A DNA stretch of 64,000 nt from Alteromonas confluentis (GTDB taxonomy: Bacteria; Pseudomonadota; Gammaproteobacteria; Enterobacterales; Alteromonadaceae): NCBI RefSeq assembly GCF_001757105.1, contig NZ_MDHN01000004.1:1-64000 (forward strand), read 5' to 3'. Made by a program: the position numbers and the translations under genes. Positions 37,012-45,829 of this stretch are shown here, piece after piece. Each line of letters opens with the position of its first letter. Position 1 is the first letter of the stretch. Under the pieces are notes generated by a model. The model saw only the letters and a program-made list of their open reading frames with translations. It had not been told where the DNA came from and made no database searches.

Positions 37012-37992
37012 ATGAGACAATTTTCATATGTACGCGCAGAAAGCGCAGCGCAAGCCGTTTCCGCAAAGGGCATCGAGGCTAACGAATTTCTTGCTGGCGG
37101 CTCCACACTCATTGATTTGGTGAAGCTGGATGTGATGCAACCTGAAACGGTTGTCGATATAAACAGTCTGCCACTTTATGACATTGAAGAGCTGGCTGAT
37201 GGCCGACTTAAAATTGGTGCATTGGTGTCGAATACTGCTTTGGCCTATCACCCCGTAGTCAAAGAGAAATACGCGGTGCTTTCAGCGGCCTTGTTATCTG
37301 GCGCATCGACTTCCCTGCGCAACAAAGCGACGACCGGCGGCAACGTGATGCAGCGGGTTCGTTGTTCTTATTTTCGCGACGGCATATCACCTTGCAATAA
37401 ACGCGAGCCCGGAAGCGGCTGTGCGGCCATTGGCGGTCATAACCGATCTGTGCATGCGGTACTTGGTACCAGCGAGCATTGTATCGCCAGCCATCCGTCA
37501 GACATGTGTGTAGCCATGGCAGCCATTGGCGCTACCGTTGTGGTGAAAGGTCCGCAAGGCGAACGCGAGATTCCGTTTACCGATTTTCACTTGCAGCCTG
37601 GTAACACGCCACAGAAAGAACATGCCAAGGCTGCTGATGAACTTATCACCCACGTGATCCTTGATAAACCCATCGCGGGCAACCGATCTCATTACCTTAA
37701 ACTGCGCGACCGGGCTTCCTATCAGTTTGCGTTGGCGTCCAGTGCGGTCATCGTGTCTGTTGAAGGCGGTGCAATCAAAGAGGCACGACTGGCTATGGGC
37801 GGCGTTGCCACAAAGCCCTGGCGTGCATTCGAGGCAGAGCAGTCGTTAATCGGCAAAGCGCCTTCTGCACAGGCTTTCCAGCAGGCCGCTGAAATTGCGT
37901 TTAAAGATGCAGTGCCGCAGTCGCAAAATGCGTTCAAAATCCCGCTCGGTAAAAACGCCGTGATTCGCAGCCTGAAAACCGTGACCGCTTAG
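37012..37992 (+). CDS. paoB: Aldehyde oxidoreductase FAD-binding subunit (PaoB-like)
   Basis: A 326-residue flavoprotein of the molybdopterin-dehydrogenase FAD family: FLAGGSTLIDLVKLD near the N-terminus, ATTGGNVMQR for FAD pyrophosphate binding. Cysteines C118, C128, C137 and probably C157 (RCSYFRD, SPCNKREPGSGCAA, HC) suggest the extra [4Fe-4S] cluster known in PaoB. It passes electrons from the [2Fe-2S] subunit. GGAGG lies before its ATG and it is in one operon with paoA and paoC. Confidence 0.88.
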   Translation: MRQFSYVRAESAAQAVSAKGIEANEFLAGGSTLIDLVKLDVMQPETVVDINSLPLYDIEELADGRLKIGALVSNTALAYHPVVKEKYAVLSAALLSGASTSLRNKATTGGNVMQRVRCSYFRDGISPCNKREPGSGCAAIGGHNRSVHAVLGTSEHCIASHPSDMCVAMAAIGATVVVKGPQGEREIPFTDFHLQPGNTPQKEHAKAADELITHVILDKPIAGNRSHYLKLRDRASYQFALASSAVIVSVEGGAIKEARLAMGGVATKPWRAFEAEQSLIGKAPSAQAFQQAAEIAFKDAVPQSQNAFKIPLGKNAVIRSLKTVTA

Positions 37993-38004
37993 GAGGACAG
38001 CAAA

Positions 38005-40221
38005 ATGGAAATGAAAGACGCAAAAGTTTTGGGTGCTGCCCTTCCTCGTGTAGACGGCCCGCAGAAACTTACTGGTCAGGCCATGTATGCTGCCGATCAC
38101 CATCTTGAAAATATGCTTTATGGCTATGGTGTGTACAGCACCATCAGCAAAGGAACGATTACAGATATTGATACCAGCGCCGCGAAGCAAATGCCCGGCG
38201 TGGTGGATGTGTTCCATCACAATCACTTTACTGATCGTATCTATAAAGCCCCTACCAGTATGAAGAAGGGTTTAAAGGTGGACGAAAGTCGCCTGCCTTT
38301 CGAAGATAATAAGGTGTATTACGCCGGCCAGATGGTAGCTTATGTGGTTGCCGACACCTTTGCTAAAGCCCGGGAAGCGGCACTGAAAATTAAGGTATCC
38401 TATCAAGAAGACAGCAATCCGGTATCGTCAATAAATCAAGCCCGGGCTGCTGGCGTTGAGGTGCAGGAACAGAAGCCGGTTGGTAAAAGTCGTGGTGATG
38501 CAGAGACTGCATTCAGTAATTCAGCCTATACCCACGAAGCAACCTACACCACACCAGTTGAAACGCATAATCCTATGGAAATGCATGCCACCACGGCGTA
38601 TTGGGAAAATGGTCGTTTGGTAGTCTATGAAAGTACCCAGGGCGTAACGTTCAGTCGTAACACCATTGCTCGGGTATTTGGCCTGGTGCAGGAAAACGTG
38701 GTGGTTAAAACCCCGTTTCTTGGTTCAGGTTTTGGCGGCAAGCTTTTTAGCTGGCCCCATTGTTTCGCGACAGCGGCCATCTCACGTGAACTGGGCAAAC
38801 CGGTGCATTTTATGGTGCCCCGTGCACAGATGTTTACTACAACCGGTCACCGCTCTAGTACGGAACAAACGCTGCGCATGAGTGCAGATGAAAACGGGAA
38901 TTTCACTTCAATTGCCCATCACACGCTGAACAGCACTTCAGAAATTGATACCCGGGTAGAAAGTGCTGGTGTCATCACCCCGATTTTCTACAAGTGTCCC
39001 AATGTGGATGTGGCGAACAATGTGATTCCTTTGAACACGGGCAGCCCGGCTTCCATGCGAGCCCCGGGCGCAGCGCCAGGTCTGTTTGCGTCGGAGTCCG
39101 CCATTGATGAACTCGCTGTCGCGATGAACATGGATCCGCTGGAATTACGCCGCAAAAACTATACTGACCGCGACCAGACCGAAGATTTACCGTGGTCAGA
39201 TATTAATATTCTGGAAGCTTACGATAAGGGCGCGGCTAAATTTGGCTGGGACAAGCGAACTCCCGAGCCCGGCTCTATGCGTGATGGCAAGGATGTGCTT
39301 GGCTGGGGCGTAGCTGCCTGCGCCTGGGATGCCATGAAAAACCCCAGTAAAGCCAGTGTGTCCTTTCTGTCGAACGGAAAAGTCCGCGTGTCTTGCGCGA
39401 TTCAGGATATTGGTACAGGTACCTACAATGTGATGGCGCAAGCGGTGGCTGCTGCCACCGGTGTTGACGTTGAGAACGTTGAGGTCAAAATTGGTGATTC
39501 AGATTATGTGGACGGCCCGCTATCCGGCGGCTCCTGGGCCACAGCCAGTGTGCTGCCTGCGGTGAAAGACGCCTGCGAAAACGCCATTGAAGAACTGAAA
39601 TCCTACGCGGTAATGAAAAACTCGCCGTTCGCTGATGCAAAAGAAGACGACCTCACCTTTGCCGATGGCATGCTGTCTGATAGCAACGGCACCTCCATCG
39701 CCTTTGCCGACATCCTGAAATCGCAAAAACTGGCGAGCGCAGAGGGCGAAGGCAGTTCAGATGCCTCCATGAAGGAAGGGTTCTCCAGCCGGGTATTCGG
39801 TGTTCACTTCGTGGAAGTAAAATGGGACCCGGAAATTGCTGATTTACGGGTTTCCCGGGTAGTCAGCGCTATCGATGTGGGTAAAATCATTAACCACAAA
39901 ACTGCTACCAACCAGGTTTCGGGGGCAGTGGTGATGGGTATTGGCATGGCGATGTTCGAGCATACTGAGTATGACGAACGTACCGGTCGCCCGACCAACA
40001 ATAATATCGCTGAATATCTGATGCCGGTGCATGCCGACATGCCTGACGAACTGGACGTGATCCTGCTTGATAAGCCGGATTACAACTTCAGTGAAGTGGG
40101 TGCAAAAGGTTTAGGAGAGATAGGGATCACCGGTCTGGCCGCGGCAGTAGCCAATGCGGTTTATCATGCTACCGGCAAACGAATACGTGATTTACCCATT
40201 ACTATCGATAAGCTGATTTAG
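38005..40221 (+). CDS. paoC: Aldehyde oxidoreductase molybdenum-cofactor subunit (PaoC-like)
   Basis: A 738-residue catalytic subunit. The first domain opens GAALPRVDGPQKLTGQAMYAAD; molybdopterin-binding loops include GGKLFSWPH and GSPASMRAPGAAPG; the catalytic Glu lies in GAKGLGEIGITG near residue 700. Lengths of all three subunits match PaoABC, which oxidises aromatic aldehydes, including vanillin, to acids. A dedicated maturation factor (XdhC/PaoD type) is absent from the operon and must be elsewhere. Neighbouring vanAB supports vanillin as a substrate, by inference. TAGGAGG precedes the ATG. Confidence 0.88.
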   Translation: MEMKDAKVLGAALPRVDGPQKLTGQAMYAADHHLENMLYGYGVYSTISKGTITDIDTSAAKQMPGVVDVFHHNHFTDRIYKAPTSMKKGLKVDESRLPFEDNKVYYAGQMVAYVVADTFAKAREAALKIKVSYQEDSNPVSSINQARAAGVEVQEQKPVGKSRGDAETAFSNSAYTHEATYTTPVETHNPMEMHATTAYWENGRLVVYESTQGVTFSRNTIARVFGLVQENVVVKTPFLGSGFGGKLFSWPHCFATAAISRELGKPVHFMVPRAQMFTTTGHRSSTEQTLRMSADENGNFTSIAHHTLNSTSEIDTRVESAGVITPIFYKCPNVDVANNVIPLNTGSPASMRAPGAAPGLFASESAIDELAVAMNMDPLELRRKNYTDRDQTEDLPWSDINILEAYDKGAAKFGWDKRTPEPGSMRDGKDVLGWGVAACAWDAMKNPSKASVSFLSNGKVRVSCAIQDIGTGTYNVMAQAVAAATGVDVENVEVKIGDSDYVDGPLSGGSWATASVLPAVKDACENAIEELKSYAVMKNSPFADAKEDDLTFADGMLSDSNGTSIAFADILKSQKLASAEGEGSSDASMKEGFSSRVFGVHFVEVKWDPEIADLRVSRVVSAIDVGKIINHKTATNQVSGAVVMGIGMAMFEHTEYDERTGRPTNNNIAEYLMPVHADMPDELDVILLDKPDYNFSEVGAKGLGEIGITGLAAAVANAVYHATGKRIRDLPITIDKLI

Positions 40222-40239
40222 TCAGTTCGCAGATATATC

Positions 40240-40260
40240 AAAGGCGCCGATGGCGCCTTT
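40240..40260. terminator. Bidirectional terminator
   Basis: AAAGGCGCC-GAT-GGCGCCTTT between the convergent paoC and vanR genes; the stem is perfect but the T-run is short. Confidence 0.75.
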
Positions 40261-40261
40261 G

Positions 40262-40963
40262 TTATTCTGAGCGGATTGTCCGAGAGGTTGTCCCCTTCGA
40301 CAGCTGTTCATAACGATTCATTGCCGCCTGCGCATGTTCTTTCATCAGCGATTCGGCCCTCGCACCCTGCCCTGCTTCTATTGCCTGCACAATATCGTGG
40401 TGCTGCTGATGGGCGTAGTACAGTCTTTCGTATTCCCGGTCGGATTCGTCCGGATTGAACACCAGTGAGCTCACAGACGCCATAGGCATGTGTTCGTTTA
40501 TCTGCAGTGCCATGGCAATAGCATTGTTCTGACTGCCTTTTACCAGCACGTCGTGAAACTTACGGTTCATTTCCACGTAGGTCTGCACTTTTTCTTCGTT
40601 GAAGGAGCGGTCACTGAACAACGCATCGCCGTCACTCAAACATTGTTTCAACTCCGCGATAACCTCTCCGGCCAGGCCTTTTTCCACTATCTGTCGTGCC
40701 GCCAACCCTTCGAGCACACCGCGAACCTCAACAGAACCCGCAATTTCATCATTGGTGATTTCTCTTACCTGGTAGCCCCTGCGTGGTAACTGAGTAAGCA
40801 AGCCCTCCTGCTCCAGGGCGCGAAACGCAATGCGAACCGGCGTGCGGGACACTCCAAGCATCTCTGCGGTCGGTATTTCCACCAGCCGGTCTCCCTGTTT
40901 TAACGCACCGGATAGAATTTTATCCCGCAAAATACTGAGCACAGCATGTTTGTCTTTTTTCAT
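40262..40963 (-). CDS. vanR: GntR/FadR-family regulator, probable VanR
   Basis: A 233-residue regulator. The winged helix at residues 5-70 reads LRDKILSGALKQGDRLVEIPTAEMLGVSRTPVRIAFRALEQEGLL. The all-helical FCD ligand domain follows (VEVRGVLEGLAARQIVE, MNRKFHDVLVKGSQN, HHDIVQAIEAGQGARAESLMKEH), with His/Asp/Asn metal-site residues. It is divergent from vanAB, and the intergenic region carries three copies of the operator ATTGGATCCAAT used by GntR-type VanR of Caulobacter. Vanillate is the expected inducer. The ATG at 40963 is preferred over a TTG at 41005. Confidence 0.88.
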   Translation of the reverse strand: MKKDKHAVLSILRDKILSGALKQGDRLVEIPTAEMLGVSRTPVRIAFRALEQEGLLTQLPRRGYQVREITNDEIAGSVEVRGVLEGLAARQIVEKGLAGEVIAELKQCLSDGDALFSDRSFNEEKVQTYVEMNRKFHDVLVKGSQNNAIAMALQINEHMPMASVSSLVFNPDESDREYERLYYAHQQHHDIVQAIEAGQGARAESLMKEHAQAAMNRYEQLSKGTTSRTIRSE

Positions 40964-41082
40964 TATCGCTTTACTCTCATTTTCGCTTGCTGCCCACGAT
41001 GACAAAGGTAGCCAGGACGAATTAACATTCCGGCTATTTTGCGATGTTACGCCGGTAAGAACAAGTCAGCCCGCCCTGTTAG

Positions 41083-41091
41083 TTGGATCCA
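41083..41091. promoter_or_regulatory. VanR operator, site 1
   Basis: TTGGATCCA, a core match (TGGATCCA palindrome) lacking the last bases of the full site. Centre 73 bases upstream of site 2. Confidence 0.55.
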
Positions 41092-41153
41092 GAAAATTTT
41101 CTCTCTCCTTTTTCAGCCGGTTTTAATGGGGTTAGAGAGGATCTTAATATTGA

Positions 41154-41167
41154 AATTGGATCCAATT
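41154..41167. promoter_or_regulatory. VanR operator, site 2
   Basis: AATTGGATCCAATT, a perfect 14-base palindrome that contains the known VanR operator ATTGGATCCAAT. Confidence 0.85.
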
Positions 41168-41208
41168 GATCAAAAAAACGATAGAAACATCTTATTTACA
41201 TTGTTAAC

Positions 41209-41220
41209 ATTGGATCCAAT
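41209..41220. promoter_or_regulatory. VanR operator, site 3
   Basis: ATTGGATCCAAT, exact 12-base match, 32 bases before the vanA start; centre 54 bases from site 2. Confidence 0.85.
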
Positions 41221-41252
41221 TAAACAGTTACGTTATTACAAGGGATCCGATA

Positions 41253-42311
41253 ATGAGCACCTTTATCCGCAATGCATGGTACGTGGCAGCCTCCAGTGAC
41301 GAGATTGGTTCAGAGAAGCCGTTAGGTCGTACTATCTGTAATATCCAAATCGCTTTTTTTCGTGATAGTAAGGATCAGGTTCAGGCCGTCGAAGATTTCT
41401 GTCCCCACCGCGGCGCCCCCCTCTCTCTGGGCTACGTAGAAGGCGACAATCTGGTGTGTGGCTATCACGGCCTGCAGATGGGTGCTGATGGTTCAACCCA
41501 AAGCATGCCTAGCCAGCGGGTTGAGAAGTTTCCCTGTATCAAACAAATTCCTGTGGTCGAACGTTACGGCTTCATCTGGATTTGGCCGGGCGACAAACAG
41601 GCTGCTGATGATTCGCTTATCCCGGTTCTCGAGTGGGCATTGGATCCAAAGTGGGCATATGGCGGCGGTCTGTATCATATCAAATGTGATTATCGTTTGA
41701 TGATCGACAACCTGATGGATCTGACCCATGAGACTTACGTGCACGCCAGCTCCATTGGTCAGAAAGAGATTGATGAAACCCCGGTAAAAACCACAATGGA
41801 AGGTACGCAGGTTGTCACCAGCCGTTATATGGAAGGTATCCTGCCACCGCCTTTCTGGCAAAACGCGCTGCAGGCCAACGGACTGCCAACCGACCAGCCT
41901 GTAGATCGCTGGCAGATTTGCCGCTTTGACGCGCCCAGCCACGTTATGATTGAAGTAGGTGTAGCGATGGCGGGCAAAGGCGGCTACGAGGCCCCTGCTG
42001 AACAGAAAGCCAACAGCACGGTAGTGGATTTCATTACCCCTGAAACCGATGGCAGCATCTGGTATTTCTGGGGCATGGCCCGCAATTTCAAAGCTGACGA
42101 TGAAGCACTGACAGCGTCTATCCGCGAAGGGCAGGGACAGATTTTCTCAGAAGATCTGGAAATCCTTGAGCGCCAGCAGCAAAATTTGGATCGTTTCCCG
42201 GACCGTCACCTGCTGAAACTGGATATTGATGCCGGTGGTGTGCAGGCACGACGTATTATCGAGCGAACCATTAAACGTGAACAGCCATCGGCCACCAGCG
42301 GAGCGGCATAA
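41253..42311 (+). CDS. vanA: Vanillate O-demethylase oxygenase subunit
   Basis: A 352-residue Rieske non-heme iron oxygenase that removes the methyl group from vanillate, giving protocatechuate and formaldehyde. The Rieske cluster is held by C50/H52 (FCPHRG) and C69/H72 (CGYHG). The mononuclear iron site lies in DNLMDLTHETYVH (Asp and two His). Size and ends fit VanA. It follows the VanR operators, and vanB starts directly at the base after its stop. A fourth operator-like sequence lies inside its coding region (41639-41650). Confidence 0.94.
   Translation: MSTFIRNAWYVAASSDEIGSEKPLGRTICNIQIAFFRDSKDQVQAVEDFCPHRGAPLSLGYVEGDNLVCGYHGLQMGADGSTQSMPSQRVEKFPCIKQIPVVERYGFIWIWPGDKQAADDSLIPVLEWALDPKWAYGGGLYHIKCDYRLMIDNLMDLTHETYVHASSIGQKEIDETPVKTTMEGTQVVTSRYMEGILPPPFWQNALQANGLPTDQPVDRWQICRFDAPSHVMIEVGVAMAGKGGYEAPAEQKANSTVVDFITPETDGSIWYFWGMARNFKADDEALTASIREGQGQIFSEDLEILERQQQNLDRFPDRHLLKLDIDAGGVQARRIIERTIKREQPSATSGAA
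41639..41650. promoter_or_regulatory. VanR operator-like sequence inside vanA
   Basis: ATTGGATCCAAA matches 11 of 12 positions of the operator, within codons for ALDPK of VanA. It could be an auxiliary site for looping or roadblock, or chance. Confidence 0.35.
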
Positions 42312-43250
42312 ATGATTCAGGTTATTATTACCCACAAAGCGGCGATGACGCCGCGGGTTTGTCTGCTGATGCTAAGCGCAGCAGACGGCTCTGCACTGCC
42401 AGCCTGGACACCCGGCGCGCATATCGACCTGTTTCTGGCGAACGATATGATTCGGCAATATTCTCTGTGCGGTAAGCTCGGAGAAGATACCTATCAGGTT
42501 GCCGTTCAGCTTGAAGCAGACGGCAAAGGGGGTTCTAAGTTCATTCATGAGGTTCTGCAGGAAGGTGCCGAACTGACCATCAGCGAACCCCGTAATCATT
42601 TCCCGCTCGCTGAAGGAAACAGCCCCAGCGTGTTTTTTGCCGCCGGGATTGGCATCACGCCGTTTCTGCCTATGATTGAACAGTGTCAGGCTCAGGATCG
42701 GGATTTTATTCTGCATTATGCGGTAGCACGTGCTGAAGACAGTCTGCTTTCTGATGAATATGCGGCGCTTAAGAACGTTATTTTGCATGATAAGGCTATC
42801 AAACAGGAGCGATTGAACATTGCTCAGGCACTGGCAGCGGTGCCACCAGAGGCCCATGTTTATATTTGTGGGCCCGGCAGTTTCATTAACGATGTAGTGG
42901 CGCTGGCAGCAGATGCAGGAATAGCCGGAAACCGGCTGCACCGCGAGTTTTTCTCCGCAGAGCCTATCGATCACAGTAATGATGGCAGCTTCGAGGTGGA
43001 AATCGCCAGTACCGGACAGGTAATCCAGATTGGCGAAAACGACACCATCCTCAACGCGCTGGAAGATGAAGGACTATTTATTCCGGTTTCCTGTGAAGAA
43101 GGGGTGTGCGGAACCTGTGTCACCCGTTTACTGGGCGGTGAAGCAGACCATAAAGACGTATTCCTGACTGACGAGGAAAAAGCGCAGATGGACCAGATTG
43201 CCGTGTGCTGCTCTCGGGCAAAGTCGCCAAGGCTGATCCTGGGCTTGTAA
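42312..43250 (+). CDS. vanB: Vanillate O-demethylase reductase subunit
   Basis: A 312-residue class IA oxygenase reductase. Order: flavin-binding barrel (IRQYSLCG near residue 43), NAD-binding domain (FFAAGIGITPFLPMI near 109, VYICGPGSFI near 190), then a C-terminal plant-type ferredoxin (CEEGVCGTCVTRLL plus a later Cys). It transfers electrons from NADH to VanA. Start and stop are contiguous with vanA, so translation is coupled. A terminator follows. Confidence 0.94.
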   Translation: MIQVIITHKAAMTPRVCLLMLSAADGSALPAWTPGAHIDLFLANDMIRQYSLCGKLGEDTYQVAVQLEADGKGGSKFIHEVLQEGAELTISEPRNHFPLAEGNSPSVFFAAGIGITPFLPMIEQCQAQDRDFILHYAVARAEDSLLSDEYAALKNVILHDKAIKQERLNIAQALAAVPPEAHVYICGPGSFINDVVALAADAGIAGNRLHREFFSAEPIDHSNDGSFEVEIASTGQVIQIGENDTILNALEDEGLFIPVSCEEGVCGTCVTRLLGGEADHKDVFLTDEEKAQMDQIAVCCSRAKSPRLILGL

Positions 43251-43276
43251 CCTGTTTATCAATTTCTTATGTGTAG

Positions 43277-43296
43277 AGGGCCGTCAGGCCCTTTTC
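43277..43296 (+). terminator. Terminator after vanAB
   Basis: AGGGCC-GTCA-GGCCCT followed by TTTCTTTT. Confidence 0.85.
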
Positions 43297-43299
43297 TTT

Positions 43300-43716
43300 T
43301 GCTTTCCCGCAAAATGGTGTTGGTGTTTGTCGCCAACGGACAGCAAGTACGTATGGTCAAAAATCGTGGTCGCAAACGTTGACCAGCATTTCCACCGGCC
43401 AAACGCCGACAGGGCCCGGTGAATACTTCCTGCTCCGACACTGCGCCCCAACCCGCTTCCCGATACACGCCCGCCTCATCCGGCATGATTTCTGCTGAGT
43501 CACATCAGAGGTACGCGAGAACTGAACTCAGCGACATAACAGTAAGCATCGCTTCAGCTTGATGAAAAGCGGTCGGGACCTGCTGTCATGTGTTCCGCCG
43601 AAGATGCGACGACACCGATACAAAAGCTTGCCTGGCAGGAACAGTCTCGTCCCGTTTCAGAGCCGTTTGCATTAGCAATCTAAATTTCATATCCCATTAA
43701 AAGATAAGGATATCTG
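43300..43716. other. Intergenic region before the acyltransferase
   Basis: Holds no convincing gene. A minus-strand open frame (43259-43486) has no recognisable protein character and overlaps the vanB terminator. AAGATAAGGA just before 43717 is the acyltransferase ribosome site. Confidence 0.45.
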
Positions 43717-45237
43717 ATGAAATCAGCTTATATTCCAGCCATTGACGGACTACGCGCGCTTGCCGTGATCGCCGTGATGATTTTTCACTTGCAAGGTAGC
43801 TTTTTACCCGGCGGATTTACCGGCGTTGACATATTTTTTGTAATCTCCGGCTATGTGGTTGCTCGCTCACTCGCGGCCAGGGAACCCGGTAACTTTTCCT
43901 CATACATTGTCGCTTTTTACCGACGCCGCATTCTTCGGATATTTCCTGCCCTGATCACCTGCCTGGTGCTCACCAGTTGTATTGTAATTTTCTTCATTCC
44001 TCAGGCGTGGTTGAGTCAGTCCATTTCCAACACCGCCCTGGCTGCCTTCTTCGGCGTCAGCAACATTGCCCTAGCGATGAACACTGATACTTATTTTTCA
44101 CCTTCAGTAGAATTTAACCCTTTTGTGCACACTTGGTCGCTGGGTGTAGAAGAGCAGTTTTACATTCTTTTTCCTGTACTCTTTTATTTTTGGCTGCAAG
44201 GCAAATTCCGCCCTGCCGTTGTGACAGTTGGCCTGATATCACTCGCCATCTCTGCCTGGCATTCGGGTAGCAATACAAATCTGGCTTACTACCTTCTCAC
44301 CAGCCGATTTTGGGAGCTAGCCGCTGGCGCCATGCTGTATCAATATCATCACGGCAAGGATATGGCAGGAAGTAGGGGCAAAGCGAACGCATTTGCTGTT
44401 TCTGGCCTTATACTCATTGCTGCCGGACTGATGTTCGCAGACAAGGCATCCTTTCCGTTACCGTGGGGGCTGTTACCTGTTTTGGGAACCGTTGCGCTTA
44501 TCCACGGCATTATGGTGTCCGGCGAGGCCGCAATCATCAAGCCGTTCTCGTTACGGACAATGACCTATATTGGCAAGCTGTCCTATTCGCTGTATCTCTG
44601 GCACTGGCCGGTATACACCTTCTTCCGATGGTCCACCGGGTTGCAAACGGCTTATGAAATGGCGAGTGCTGTGGCGATTACTATCGTACTGGGCGTATTG
44701 TCCTATCACTTTATTGAACGGGGCATTCCGAAACTGCCGTTCATTCGTAACCTGTCACCTAAAGGGACTGTCGGCTGGGGTAGCGGTGCTATTACGCTCA
44801 CATTCGTGTGCACTTTTCTTGGCTTCACAGGCCAGAAGTTTCTGAATTTCAGCAATACCAATGACCGTTACGTTTGGTACCCCTACTATTCCCACCAAGC
44901 AGAAGTAGAGCAAGGTGACGCCCTTAAAGGACGTACGCTTTATGTCATTGGCGATTCCCACGCCGGCGCATACTCCACCATGCTGCGGATGCTGGCCGAT
45001 GAGACAGGCATCAAGACAAAAATATACAGCAGTGGCGGCTGTGGCGTTTCCAATCTTCGCGAACCCGTACTGGTTGCCGAAAATGCCTGTCAGGAAAAGC
45101 TGGCGGGTTGTGTATCCGTCATTCAGAGATTCGGTGATGAATATGATGTCGACTGCGGCGCTGTAACATCATTTTCTTGGGTAGAACTGGATACCGGTGA
45201 CTGCGAAATCTATTGCATCCACCAGCAGATGCCGTGA
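43717..45237 (+). pseudogene. OafA-type acyltransferase-3 / SGNH protein, C-terminally truncated
   Basis: An inner-membrane O-acetyltransferase that would modify a surface polysaccharide. The acyltransferase-3 domain is complete (residues 1-345): IPAIDGLRALAVIAVMIFHL, GGFTGVDIFFVISGYVV, RRRILRIFPAL, HTWSLGVEEQFY, YSLYLWHWPVY and FIERGIPK. A soluble SGNH esterase-like domain starts with block I, YVIGDSHAGAYSTM (about 408-421). After FGDEYDV (about residue 476) the protein changes character and stops after 30 residues, leaving the later SGNH blocks, including the catalytic DxxH, missing. The change point abuts the antisense ccdAB module. The protein is probably inactive or altered. Confidence 0.78.
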
Positions 45238-45504
45238 ATGGCTTAGTGAACCATGTGGTGCTTGCAGCAATTCAGCAGGAACTGCTGCAAGTTGCGGCAT
45301 CATAAAGATAAAACTGGCTTCGTCTATGGTTATTTCCGGAGTCAGTTTTGCCATCGACATCCCAGGCTTTCTGCTGGCACTCACCAACGGTACAACAAGC
45401 CGGGTAGCAAGATGTGAGAGCGCATCATGCTGAATATCGACAAGGTAGGGGTATATCTTCCTGGTGTTTCGGTTGTTGTTCACATACACATCGAACTAGG
45501 CCAT
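45169..45504 (-). pseudogene. ccdB: CcdB-type gyrase toxin gene with a TAG at codon 3
   Basis: Read from the ATG at 45504 the frame is M-A-stop-FDVYVNNNRN, then a full CcdB-like protein: YPYLVDIQHDALS, TRLVVPLV, TPEITIDEASFIFMM, VPAELL and LSHSRHLLVDAIDFAVTGI. A Gln (CAG) is usual at codon 3, so C-to-T is the simplest change. The protein also runs six residues (QFYPRK) past the usual end. CcdB poisons DNA gyrase. Here it is either dead, read through, or restarts at the GTG at 45489 without a ribosome site. Its ATG overlaps the ccdA stop (TAATG). Confidence 0.78.
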
Positions 45505-45749
45505 TAAAACGCCCTGAACTCGTCACTAAAATTTCCATGCTCCTCGACAAATTCGTTGTACTTCTGCATGGCAATTTTATTCTCAGCTTGCCACTGTTCA
45601 GACGCCTTTTGCGCCAACTGTTCTTTTAGCGCCTCTTCCAGCGTTGCCGACAGATTAATGTTCATTCCACGAGCCTTTTCCAATAAGTCACTATTAACAC
45701 TCAGGCTAGTTGCTTTCTTTGGTGCATTTTGATCATACAGGGCATTCAT
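45504..45749 (-). CDS. ccdA: CcdA-type antitoxin
   Basis: An 81-residue antitoxin. The N-terminal ribbon-helix-helix reads KKATSLSVNSDLLEKARGMNINLSATLEEALKEQL; the C-terminal toxin-binding tail contains NEFVEEHGNFSDEFRAF, as in CcdA. GGAGA lies before the ATG. A CGCATA-AC-TATGCG palindrome sits 39 bases upstream and is a likely autoregulatory site. The reading frame is intact although the toxin is broken. Confidence 0.88.
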   Translation of the reverse strand: MNALYDQNAPKKATSLSVNSDLLEKARGMNINLSATLEEALKEQLAQKASEQWQAENKIAMQKYNEFVEEHGNFSDEFRAF

Positions 45750-45787
45750 TTCATGTCTCCGGATCTGAGGTCCAGAAACAAAATATA

Positions 45788-45801
45788 CGCATAACTATGC
45801 G
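45788..45801. promoter_or_regulatory. Candidate CcdA operator
   Basis: CGCATAACTATGCG: 6-base arms with a 2-base centre, upstream of ccdA. Autoregulation by CcdA is general in the family; this exact site is inferred. Confidence 0.4.
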
Positions 45802-45829
45802 CATTGAAAAGCCAGACACGGCCATCCCA

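Noticed and set aside
43259-43486. Minus-strand open frame after vanB
   Set aside because: Overlaps the vanB terminator, no recognisable domain, Arg/Gly-rich composition like noncoding frames.
45169-45237. Acyltransferase C-terminal 30 residues as real protein
   Set aside because: This part is antisense to ccdB and has no family match; it is readout past the junction.
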